Assembly: GCA_022865445.1 (NCBI GenBank)
Contig: JALHSX010000261.1
Coordinates: 1-13,736, forward strand
Direction of reading: 5' to 3'
Source of the DNA: Thermoplasmata archaeon
Lineage (GTDB): Archaea > Thermoplasmatota > Thermoplasmata > UBA10834
DNA: 13,736 nucleotides
The notes under the pieces are model-generated. The model worked only from the letters and a program-made list of their open reading frames with translations, had not been told where the DNA came from and did not search any database. Each line of letters begins with the position of its first letter. The first letter of the stretch is position 1. Shown here piece by piece: positions 6,058 to 13,465 of this stretch. Position numbers and translations under genes: made by a program.

Positions 6058-7452
6058 TTGGAGGGTCTCGCTGAAACGACAATCGACTATATGCTCAAGC
6101 TGGGTGCGGAATTCGCGGATCTCAGGCTTGAGGCGTCCACGGGCACGAACATCGTGATAATGGATGGCAAGACGAAGACACTGACCGCGCAGCAGGAATC
6201 TGGTTGCGGAATCAGGGCTTTCGCCGGAGGGGCTTGGGGATTCTCATCCACGAGCTCGCCCACAGTCGCGTCTTTGAAGGCAGCTGCTTCTTCGGCGGTG
6301 AAGATGGCGAAAGTCGCCAAGGCAAGGGCGAAGCATTCTTTCAAGATCATTGGCGCGCCCGCAGTGAGGAAATCAGAGGAATACAAGTGCAGGCGGAAGC
6401 CGACAGACGTGCCGATCGAGGAGAAACTGGTGTTCGCGCTGCAACAGGACAAGTCCATGCGCGTGCTCGATCCCAGAATTACGAGCACGAATTCCCGCTA
6501 CGACGACCTAGAGGTGGACCGGATAGTGGCGAATTCGTTCGGGACGCTGGCCAGGACCAGAGAGAGATGGGTCCTTGCCGCTTGCTCCGCATATGCGAGA
6601 TCCGAGGGCGTTCTCCAGAGAGGGCACGCTTCCGTTGGAAGCGTGGGCGGCTATGAATTGACGAGCACTGAAGGCGCAGTTCAATTGGGAGCGGAGGCAG
6701 CGGCCCAGGCACTAAGGCTCCTCGATTCCAAACCCGTCCCCGCTGGCAAATTCACGTGCATACTGGACAGCAAGATGACGGGCATGATGGCTCATGAGGC
6801 GTTCGGACATGCATGTGAGGCGGACGCGATCCTCGCAGGCGCGTCAGTCCTTGAGGGACGTCTCGGGAAGAAGGTCGCAGACGAGGGCATCACCCTCGTT
6901 GACGACCCCACGATAAAGAACAAGTTCGGATACTTCTCATTGGACTGGGAAGGCGTGAAAGCGAAGAAGCACGTCCTGATAGAGCGGGGCATCCTGAAGG
7001 AGTTCCTGCACAACCTCGAGTCAAGCAGTCGCATGGGCGTGAAGCCCAATGGATCCAGCAGGTCCCAGGGATACAACAGTCCCCCGATCATAAGAATGAG
7101 CAACACCTACATCGGACCGGGCGATTGGGGGAAGGATGAACTCATCGAGGAGCTGAAGCATGGCCTTCTGATTCAAGGCAGCCAGTACGGGTACGTGGAA
7201 CCTGCCAAAGGGCAGTTCATGTTCAAGTGCGATGAGGCCTACGAGGTCAAGAACGGTGAGGTCAAACAGAGGCACAGGGACGCTTCCCTCTCAGGCGTGA
7301 TCCTCGAAGTCTTGAACAATGTGCAGGGCATAGGCAAGGACTTCCATCTGGGCGACCCGGGCTATTGCGGCAAGAACGGACAGTCCGCAAGGACGACTGA
7401 CGGCGGTCCACACATATGCGTGGCCGATATGGTTGTCGGAGGCCTCGCTTGA
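6058..7452 (+). CDS. tldD: TldD family metallopeptidase (active subunit)
   Basis: TldD is the catalytic half of the TldD/TldE heterodimeric zinc protease, which threads and degrades unfolded peptides; bacterial versions process microcin B17 and the CcdA antitoxin, and archaeal substrates are unknown. From TTG 6058 the protein is 464 aa, the usual length. The active-site motif HEAFGHACEAD is intact (His246, Glu247, His250, Glu253), and the third zinc ligand is Cys437 in GYCGKNGQ near the C-terminus. The chosen start gives the typical N-terminus (LAETTIDYMLKLGAEFADLR) and has a Shine-Dalgarno; GTG 6019 would add 13 residues. It is probably co-transcribed with hutH (56-nt gap) and tldE (10-nt gap). 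Function within this operon is inferred to be peptide breakdown. Confidence 0.92.
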   Translation: MEGLAETTIDYMLKLGAEFADLRLEASTGTNIVIMDGKTKTLTAQQESGCGIRAFAGGAWGFSSTSSPTVASLKAAASSAVKMAKVAKARAKHSFKIIGAPAVRKSEEYKCRRKPTDVPIEEKLVFALQQDKSMRVLDPRITSTNSRYDDLEVDRIVANSFGTLARTRERWVLAACSAYARSEGVLQRGHASVGSVGGYELTSTEGAVQLGAEAAAQALRLLDSKPVPAGKFTCILDSKMTGMMAHEAFGHACEADAILAGASVLEGRLGKKVADEGITLVDDPTIKNKFGYFSLDWEGVKAKKHVLIERGILKEFLHNLESSSRMGVKPNGSSRSQGYNSPPIIRMSNTYIGPGDWGKDELIEELKHGLLIQGSQYGYVEPAKGQFMFKCDEAYEVKNGEVKQRHRDASLSGVILEVLNNVQGIGKDFHLGDPGYCGKNGQSARTTDGGPHICVADMVVGGLA

Positions 7453-7462
7453 GGGTGATACC

Positions 7463-8815
7463 ATGACAGATATGATCCAGCTTGCAGAAAGAACCGTGAA
7501 ATATGCGATGAAGTGCGGGGCTTCTTGCTGTGATGTCCTCGTCACTGAGTCGCGCTACTCCTCGGCCGAGATCGAGAAAGGATCCATGAAGCAGGCCAAC
7601 AGCGTCCTCGACCCAGGTGTGGCCATCAGAGCGTTCAAGAACGGATGTTCAGGATTCTCGTCATGCACGGGTCACGATTCCCACGCAATCAAGACAGCTG
7701 CGGAACTGGCGGTCTCTCTTGCGAAGTCCGGAACTCCTGACCCAGATTTCAATGATCTTCCGGGGTCAGCCCGCCCGTCCAGGGTCGGCGGCCTGTGCGA
7801 TAAGCGGATCGCAGGGCTCCAGCCAGCCGACATCGTCGCCATGGCCATCGAGCTTTCGGACATTGCGGGAGACGACAAGAGGATCACATCTGTCAATGCG
7901 AGTGTGAGCGTTGGCGAGACTGGGCTGGCGCTCGCCAACAGCAACGGGTTCAGCTCCTCGCAGAAACTGTCCTTCTGCGAAATGGGTGCCGAGTCGGTGG
8001 CGAGGTCGGGCGCTGCAATGTTCTCCGGCTTCGACGCCGGTTCGAGCCGCAAGCTCGAGAAGCCGATGATCGCGGAGGTCGGCCGGAACTCAATGGAGCA
8101 TGCGGTCCTTGGTCTGCGTCAGACCAAGATCCAGACCGGGGACTATCCTGTCGTCATCGATCCGCTGGCCGCCGGATTCGTCTTGTCAATGGCCATCGGG
8201 GGAGGCGTGAACGCTGAGAGCATTCAGCGCAAGAGGAGCTACCTCGTTGGCAAACTGGGCGCGAAGCTAGGACCGCCATCTCTCACCATTCACGATGATC
8301 CTCGGATCGAGTGGGCGACTGGCAGCTATTCATTCGATGGAGAGGGTACGCCCTCGAGACTCACACCAATAATCGAAAAGGGAGTTCTGAAATCATACTT
8401 GTATGATAGCTACACTGCAGGGAAGGATTCAGTACCAAGCACCGGGAGCTCCTCTCGCGGAGGGGCGATATGGAGTTTCAGAAGTCCTCCGTCGATATCG
8501 AGCTCCAACCTAGTCGTCAAGAAGGGCGATTCGTCACTCGCAGAGATGATCGAAGAAACGCGGAAAGGAGTCTACCTAAGGCTCACATACGACTATCCCA
8601 ACTTGGCCACGGGGGAGTTCTCAGGCCTGATGATGGAAAGCTACACGATCAGGCACGGGGAGCTCGGGCCGTCCATTCGCCAGGCGACCATGGGGATTTG
8701 CCTCCTCGACCTGCTGAAGCGTCTTGATATGATCGGGAAGGAATCGCGAGACGCGTTCGGGGTGAGGACTCCGGCATTGCGTATCTCGAGTGCCAAGATT
8801 GGCGGGTCAAGCTAG
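7463..8815 (+). CDS. pmbA: TldE/PmbA family protein (non-catalytic partner of TldD)
   Basis: This is a 450-aa homologue of TldD without the HExxxH motif, as expected for TldE/PmbA, which pairs with TldD to form the substrate-enclosing dimer. It shares the family layout: an N-terminal domain beginning LAERTVKYAMKCGASCCDVL, a central region with IDPLAAGFVLSMAIGGGVNA where TldD has its metal site, and a C-terminal beta-rich domain with a degenerate family ending. ATG 7463 follows GGGTGA (7453-7458). The gene starts ten bases after tldD stops, so the two products should be made together. Its stop codon overlaps the stop codon of the convergent giant repeat-protein gene. Confidence 0.9.
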   Translation: MTDMIQLAERTVKYAMKCGASCCDVLVTESRYSSAEIEKGSMKQANSVLDPGVAIRAFKNGCSGFSSCTGHDSHAIKTAAELAVSLAKSGTPDPDFNDLPGSARPSRVGGLCDKRIAGLQPADIVAMAIELSDIAGDDKRITSVNASVSVGETGLALANSNGFSSSQKLSFCEMGAESVARSGAAMFSGFDAGSSRKLEKPMIAEVGRNSMEHAVLGLRQTKIQTGDYPVVIDPLAAGFVLSMAIGGGVNAESIQRKRSYLVGKLGAKLGPPSLTIHDDPRIEWATGSYSFDGEGTPSRLTPIIEKGVLKSYLYDSYTAGKDSVPSTGSSSRGGAIWSFRSPPSISSSNLVVKKGDSSLAEMIEETRKGVYLRLTYDYPNLATGEFSGLMMESYTIRHGELGPSIRQATMGICLLDLLKRLDMIGKESRDAFGVRTPALRISSAKIGGSS

Positions 8816-11800
8816 AACTCGTACTTCTGACCGCATATAGAGCACTGATTCGTCCTCTTCGCGCAGGACAGGTGCAACTGACCTCCGCATCTGCACATGA
8901 CTATGTCGAATCCGGTCTTGATCCTCCCCTGGCAGGAGATACATCGAGCGCTGTCCGCGGCCCTTCCCAGTTTGAATGGCGGTCCAGCGGAAAAGACGTT
9001 TACGACATCTTCTATCTCAGAAGTCTGCATTCTGCCGTCCAGTTGCCTCTTGCTCGTGATGCGTATCTTGACAGGGACGCTCCCGCTTCGCTTCGGGACG
9101 AGGTTGACAATCATGGTGGCCTCCGCATTGGGCTTCAGCGACGCTACCCCCTCTGCGGTCATCACATCGAAATCACCCTGGACATCGAGCGTGACGTCCT
9201 TTGCCAGCGCTCTCCCAGTGTTCTTGAGTGTCACAGTCAGCTCGCTCTTGGCACCCTCTTGGAGTCCGATGCCGGAGACCGAGCCGGATATGTCTGGGGA
9301 ATAGGCTTCCATGAGCTCCTTGGCCGTGTCGAGAGCCTCTGCCACAAGCTCGATGGCGGAGTCGTAGTCCTTGTCCTTCTCTATCTCGGCCATCGCGATC
9401 AGTCTCTCAGGCTCTCTCTTGGACAGGCCATACTTTCCGAGGTTCTCCATTGCGCTCTCCGCTGCTATGGAGATATCGGTGTATTTCTTGTGGACATCTT
9501 CGAGACTGCTGATCTTCTGGTCGGCTTCCATCAGCGTCTGGAACGCTTTTGCTATATCTCCTTGCGTTTCAGCTGCCCGCGCAACACCCAGCATTTCCTC
9601 TATTGGCTTGACCGAGGCTCCGAATCGTCTGAGGACCTCTATCTTGCCCTGCACCTCTTCGACGAGTTTCGACAACTTCTTCGAGATGAGTTGCAGGCAA
9701 CTTTCCCTGCATGCCATCGCCTGCTGATGCGAATAGTCCCAGAGCTTCTCCTGGTAAGATGTTTTGGCAACCTCAAGGAGATCCTCGCATGGTTTTGAGT
9801 TGATCCCCATCGACTTCGCCTTTGCAATCATCTGGCGGTTCTGATCCATGACGTCCTTGAGCGAATTCTCGAAGAGCGATGCCTCCATCGCAGCTGCTCT
9901 CCTCACAGCGTCTCTGGATTTTGCGAATTCATTTGATGAAAGGAATTCCTGTGCCATGTCAAGGATATCATCGCATTCGGAAGTGTTGATGCCTATCTTC
10001 TTCAGTCTGTCGATCCGCTCCCTCGCCGCGCTCAGCTCGATTCTCGAGCCGTCGAGGTTCTCCGCAACAAGGTGGAGTTCGTCCCCACTTTCTATGGCCG
10101 CAGTCATGGCGTCTACGTACTTCCCTTGTTTCAACAGCGATTCCGCCTTCTCCACAAGGTTGCTCACTTGCTCGCTCCTTGTCCCCTCAGCCGTCGACTC
10201 ATCCATCTTCCTTCTTGCTAGTTCCACGGCTCGGGTGCTGATGTCCTTCTGGAGCTCGGCTCTTTCCATTTCGATTTCGCATTTCATGGCGAGCTTGAGC
10301 GCATCCTGGTACCTTCCTTCCTTGAACGACTTGATGCCGTCGGCAACACAGCTTTCTGCCGCTCCCAGATGCATGCCCTCGGAAGCGGACTTCTCGAGTT
10401 TGTTACTGAACTTCTCGAGGGTTTCCCAGATGCGGGTCTTCGAGACCTCGGATGACGTCTCGGAGGACTTCCTCGCCAGCTCGAGCGCGATTGCGTATTG
10501 ACGCCTCGTCAGCGCTTCGATGGCTTGCTCCAGAAGCTCCCTAGCCTTTTCGACATCTATGTCTAGGGTCTCTGCATCCTTGAGGTTGTTTCTTGCGACT
10601 CGTATCTCGAGGGCGGCATGCGAGCTGAGATTCTTGACTTGATTGATGTCCTCCCTCGCGGAGCCGATGCATCGCAGCGCCTCCACGTAGTCTCCGGCCT
10701 TGGCGAGTACTGCAGCCTTCTCCGAGAGCTTCTCAGGTCCGAGCGTGTCTACGCCGACATTTCTGGCATCTGTGAGAAGTCTCTGGAGATTCCTGATCAT
10801 CTCCGTGATGTTCGAGGCTATGATCGCCTTTGCGTCTTGGTCGCACTGCTTCGCGAGTGCAAGCGCCTCGTCGTAACTTTTGGACTTCATCATGTCCTTG
10901 GCTCTGCCAAGGAGTTTGACAACGGGCTCCACGTCCATTCCGTGGGTCTGTGCGAGATCGATGTTCTCTTTCGAGCTCAATATGAACTTGGCCGCCAGGT
11001 ACATCCCGAGGCTCTTCTCGGTCTCAGCCGTAACCTCATCTAGGAGCCGTTCCGCCTCATCCAGCTGGCCGATGGAGAAAGCGTTTCTCGCAGTGTCCAG
11101 CTTGCCAACCATGGCAGCGACGTTCGTCTTGGTCCGACCGGCTTCTGAGATGAGCTCCTCGGCCCTGCGAACCTTGCCCTTGACACTGTCATATCTCGTT
11201 ATCTGGGCTTGAAGCGTGGTTCTTGCGTTTCTGATGATTGAGAATGCTCCGCTGAAGTCCTGTTCCTCTGTCTTCGTCCTTGCTTCCTTCAGCAAATCCT
11301 TCGCATCTTCGATATCTATTCCGATGGTCTTCGCTTCTTCCAGGCTGTCCTTGACGGATGAGAACTCCATCTGGATCAGCTTGGTCATCACGTCATCCGA
11401 GTTCTGGATGATTTCCCACGCCCTGGCCGTAGCATCCTCGTAGACCTTCTTGGAGAGCGCCTCGTTCGCGCGCGTGAGCAATATCTCGAGGTCGGAGACA
11501 TCTCCCTCCATAGACTTGACGGAATTGATCTTCGAGGTTGCCGAGGCTATGAGCTTGTCGCACTCGACCTGGCCTATTGTCTCTATACTGAGCGTCACCT
11601 GCTTGATTAGGCCCTGCGCTTTCTCGAACTCGAATGATGCGACGTGTTGTCGTGCCTGCGTGATTGCCTCTGAGACTTCCCCGAAACCCCCCCCGCCTGT
11701 GTAGCCTCTGACGAACTGATCGATGCTCTGAAGTTTGTCACTCATGACTCTCGTCATTGCGGAATCGGCAGCTTCTTTGCTGGATTTCGCGAAGTCGACG

Positions 11801-13395
11801 GTCTCCACCATGTTCTCCTTGCCGAGGCTCTCCATAGCTCTCTGTAGGGTTCCCTCGGCCTCGGTCACATCGGCGCCAATCTCCTTGCCAAGCTTGACCA
11901 CTCTATCAGCGGCGTTGACGGCTTCCATCGCGCGGTCGTAGGTCAACTTCTTCACTTTGTCGATGCCGCGTTCCGTAGCCTCCGCGGTCCTCTCATAGTC
12001 TTGACTCTCGAAATGCTTCCTCGCTTCGGCAAGCGTGTTCTTCACTTCTGTTGAGTCGGCGCCCATGTCAGCAGCGAACTTGACTGCCTTGGCCAGCTCG
12101 ACGACATGGTCCCTCGCCTTGTAGAACATCTCGAGGGCGGTGTCAATCTCCTTCCTGCTCTGCTCCGCATAGCTGATGGCGTCCTCGAACTTGCCCATCT
12201 TGAGATTGTCTCTGGATGTGTTAAGAAGCATAATCGCCTTGGTCATGTCAACGCCGACTTTCTTCGCAAGGACGAAGCGGTCACGGGCCTGGGTTATTAC
12301 CTCCAGGACGGACTCGAATTCCGCCTTGTGAACGCGCTCGTGGGCGGTATTCAGCGCGTGGAGCGCCTCGATGTACTTCTTGTCCTTCAGGGCACTCTGA
12401 GCCTGATCCAGGAACTGCTGCGGGACACTAGCGTCCTCCTTGGCGTTCTTCATCTTCTTGATGGTCTCTCTCAGCTCCCTGGCTCTCTCCTGGAATCGCG
12501 TCGAAATCGCGCTCTCGCCTTCGGCCTCCGCTTTTCTTGCGTAGGAGAGCGATTCTTTGAAATTCCTCGCCGCGAGGGAGGCGGTTGCCTTCTCTACGTG
12601 CCCTTTCACGCGGGACATCTCGACCCCAAGATCCGTCCCGGCTGACATGAGCTCCTCAGTCCGAGAAATGACGGCGTTGATCTGGGACTTCAGATCTTCC
12701 CCTGCCCCCTCGAGCACTTCGTTGATCTGGGTCATGCAGGATTCATATTCCTGCGCTTCGAGTGCGGTCTTCGCTCGAGACAGTCCGTCCTCGAAGATGG
12801 AAACATTGTCCCCCACCTCCTTGGCTTGCATGACCATCTCCTGAGCCTGGGAGAACAGCTGCGAGAAAGTCTCGTGAAACGTCCTTTCCGCGGCATCGAA
12901 TGCCTCTCTGGCCAACTTCATCGCGCTTTCGAGGTCATCGTTCAGAGCCCGTTCTTTGCTTCTTTCCAGGAGCTCTCTCGCGCTCTTTGACTCGCTTCCG
13001 GAGCCTTGAATGAGCGTTAGAATTGCATCGACCGAGTCCCCTACTTCCCCGATCTTGTGCATGTAGGCCGTTTTCGCCTCATCCTTGGCTTTCCTGACGT
13101 GCGCCAAGGCGGCCTGATAGTCCTTGGACGCCATCGAAGCCTCAAAGTCCCGCTGAAGCTTCTCGACAGATGTAAGGTCCACATCGCTTTCTTTGCAGAA
13201 TTTCAGAAATAGATCGAGAGCGCTATTCTCTTTCTCAGCGAGGCCTCTGTTCTTCTGTGCTTCTTTTGTCTTCTCCTCTAGCTGCTTAGCTAGTTGGAGT
13301 TGCTTGAGGTAACTTCCCGCCAAGACGTACCAAGCTCCGCCTGTCGATAGCTCTGAATCCCATTGGCTACTGACAGGATTATAACGAGTTATCAT
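8812..13395 (-). CDS. Giant helical-repeat protein with beta-sandwich and RING/PHD-like C-terminus
   Basis: I do not recognise this 1527-aa protein as a named family. An N-terminal coiled-coil lead (about 1-69) is followed by about 21 tandem helical repeats of 58-66 residues, mostly 62 (70-1365). Each repeat opens with G-(V/I/A)-D, then LLxxAxxxL, a turn before Y/F, YxxAxxxAxxA and a long helix. A flexible TGGGG linker lies at 566-570. Residues about 1366-1471 look like an Ig-like/CARDB-type beta-sandwich (TVTLKNTGRALAKDVTLDV). The C-terminus holds a C4HC3 zinc motif: Cys1485, 1488, 1501, 1503, His1508, Cys1511, 1518, 1521. There is no signal peptide or membrane span, so it is probably a cytoplasmic scaffold or binding protein (inference). 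ATG 13395 is the first start, but the TATA box lies only about 16 nt upstream, so TTG 13323 is possible. It is convergent with tldE. Confidence 0.88.
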   Translation of the reverse strand: MITRYNPVSSQWDSELSTGGAWYVLAGSYLKQLQLAKQLEEKTKEAQKNRGLAEKENSALDLFLKFCKESDVDLTSVEKLQRDFEASMASKDYQAALAHVRKAKDEAKTAYMHKIGEVGDSVDAILTLIQGSGSESKSARELLERSKERALNDDLESAMKLAREAFDAAERTFHETFSQLFSQAQEMVMQAKEVGDNVSIFEDGLSRAKTALEAQEYESCMTQINEVLEGAGEDLKSQINAVISRTEELMSAGTDLGVEMSRVKGHVEKATASLAARNFKESLSYARKAEAEGESAISTRFQERARELRETIKKMKNAKEDASVPQQFLDQAQSALKDKKYIEALHALNTAHERVHKAEFESVLEVITQARDRFVLAKKVGVDMTKAIMLLNTSRDNLKMGKFEDAISYAEQSRKEIDTALEMFYKARDHVVELAKAVKFAADMGADSTEVKNTLAEARKHFESQDYERTAEATERGIDKVKKLTYDRAMEAVNAADRVVKLGKEIGADVTEAEGTLQRAMESLGKENMVETVDFAKSSKEAADSAMTRVMSDKLQSIDQFVRGYTGGGGFGEVSEAITQARQHVASFEFEKAQGLIKQVTLSIETIGQVECDKLIASATSKINSVKSMEGDVSDLEILLTRANEALSKKVYEDATARAWEIIQNSDDVMTKLIQMEFSSVKDSLEEAKTIGIDIEDAKDLLKEARTKTEEQDFSGAFSIIRNARTTLQAQITRYDSVKGKVRRAEELISEAGRTKTNVAAMVGKLDTARNAFSIGQLDEAERLLDEVTAETEKSLGMYLAAKFILSSKENIDLAQTHGMDVEPVVKLLGRAKDMMKSKSYDEALALAKQCDQDAKAIIASNITEMIRNLQRLLTDARNVGVDTLGPEKLSEKAAVLAKAGDYVEALRCIGSAREDINQVKNLSSHAALEIRVARNNLKDAETLDIDVEKARELLEQAIEALTRRQYAIALELARKSSETSSEVSKTRIWETLEKFSNKLEKSASEGMHLGAAESCVADGIKSFKEGRYQDALKLAMKCEIEMERAELQKDISTRAVELARRKMDESTAEGTRSEQVSNLVEKAESLLKQGKYVDAMTAAIESGDELHLVAENLDGSRIELSAARERIDRLKKIGINTSECDDILDMAQEFLSSNEFAKSRDAVRRAAAMEASLFENSLKDVMDQNRQMIAKAKSMGINSKPCEDLLEVAKTSYQEKLWDYSHQQAMACRESCLQLISKKLSKLVEEVQGKIEVLRRFGASVKPIEEMLGVARAAETQGDIAKAFQTLMEADQKISSLEDVHKKYTDISIAAESAMENLGKYGLSKREPERLIAMAEIEKDKDYDSAIELVAEALDTAKELMEAYSPDISGSVSGIGLQEGAKSELTVTLKNTGRALAKDVTLDVQGDFDVMTAEGVASLKPNAEATMIVNLVPKRSGSVPVKIRITSKRQLDGRMQTSEIEDVVNVFSAGPPFKLGRAADSARCISCQGRIKTGFDIVMCRCGGQLHLSCAKRTNQCSICGQKYEF
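8833..8943 (-). other. C4HC3 RING/PHD-like zinc-binding region
   Basis: The ligand spacing is C-x2-C-x12-C-x1-C-x4-H-x2-C-x6-C-x2-C (residues 1485-1521). It reads as a cross-braced binuclear zinc domain of the RING, RINGv or PHD class, with a short last gap. Prokaryotic RING-like treble-clef domains are known, often with unclear roles. Two simple zinc ribbons side by side are an alternative reading. Confidence 0.6.
8983..9300 (-). other. Beta-sandwich (CARDB/Ig-like) domain of giant protein
   Basis: Residues about 1366-1471 leave the helical pattern. They show alternating hydrophobic strands with a KNTGRALAKDVTLDV stretch, a later LKPNAEATMIVNLVPKRSG stretch and a turn, typical of CARDB or similar Ig-fold adhesion/scaffold domains. 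The assignment is by pattern only. Confidence 0.5.
9301..13188 (-). repeat. About 21 tandem ~62-residue helical protein repeats
   Basis: The phase is set by a Gly-hydrophobic-Asp start, seen for example as GVDMTKAIMLL, GADSTEVKNTL, GADVTEAEGTL, GIDIEDAKDLL, GMDVEPVVKLL and GINTSECDDIL. A conserved (Y/F)xxAxxxAxxA follows about 22 residues later. Lengths cluster at 62 and 64, and 1296 residues divide into 21 units of mean 61.7. DNA copies are too diverged to see as nucleotide repeats, so the array is old. Confidence 0.8.
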
Positions 13396-13406
13396 TTTAC
13401 TGTGCG

Positions 13407-13415
13407 CATATAAAT
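13407..13415 (-). promoter_or_regulatory. TATA-like box of giant repeat-protein gene
   Basis: On the minus strand ATTTATATG is the best archaeal box A upstream of the gene. Its centre is only about 16 nt from ATG 13395, so initiation 26 nt downstream would fall inside the ORF. Either a weaker box (GATAACGATA, 13417-13426) is used for a leaderless start at 13395, or translation begins at a later codon such as TTG 13323. Confidence 0.45.
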
Positions 13416-13427
13416 GTATCGTTATCT

Positions 13428-13443
13428 GTATCAGAACTGATAC
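13428..13443. promoter_or_regulatory. 16-bp palindrome, probable operator
   Basis: GTATCAG and CTGATAC are perfect 7-bp inverted arms around a 2-bp AA centre. The site lies in the 69-nt gap between the FtcD-family gene and the giant repeat-protein gene, just upstream of the TATA-like box. The two-base centre is too tight for an RNA terminator hairpin but ideal for a symmetric dimeric DNA-binding protein. No T-run follows on either strand. Confidence 0.5.
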
Positions 13444-13465
13444 GAGGTTCGCAGGAGCGTCATTC

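Noticed and set aside
8872..9798. Plus-strand frame of 308 codons opposite the giant repeat-protein gene, and similar ones at 9848-10501 and 12106-12645
   Set aside because: These follow from the GC-rich, Glu/Lys/Ala-heavy codons of the minus-strand gene. They show no family motifs and overlap a coherent 1527-codon repeat protein.
9301..13188. Reading the repeats as TPR or spectrin repeats
   Set aside because: The period is about 62 residues, not 34 (TPR) or about 106 (spectrin), and the TPR signature residues are not at consistent positions. Only a TPR-like YxxAxxxA echo is present.
8812..13395. Surface-layer or secreted adhesin
   Set aside because: The beta-sandwich domain suggested this, but there is no signal peptide, membrane anchor or sorting tail, and the cysteine-rich zinc end fits the cytoplasm better.
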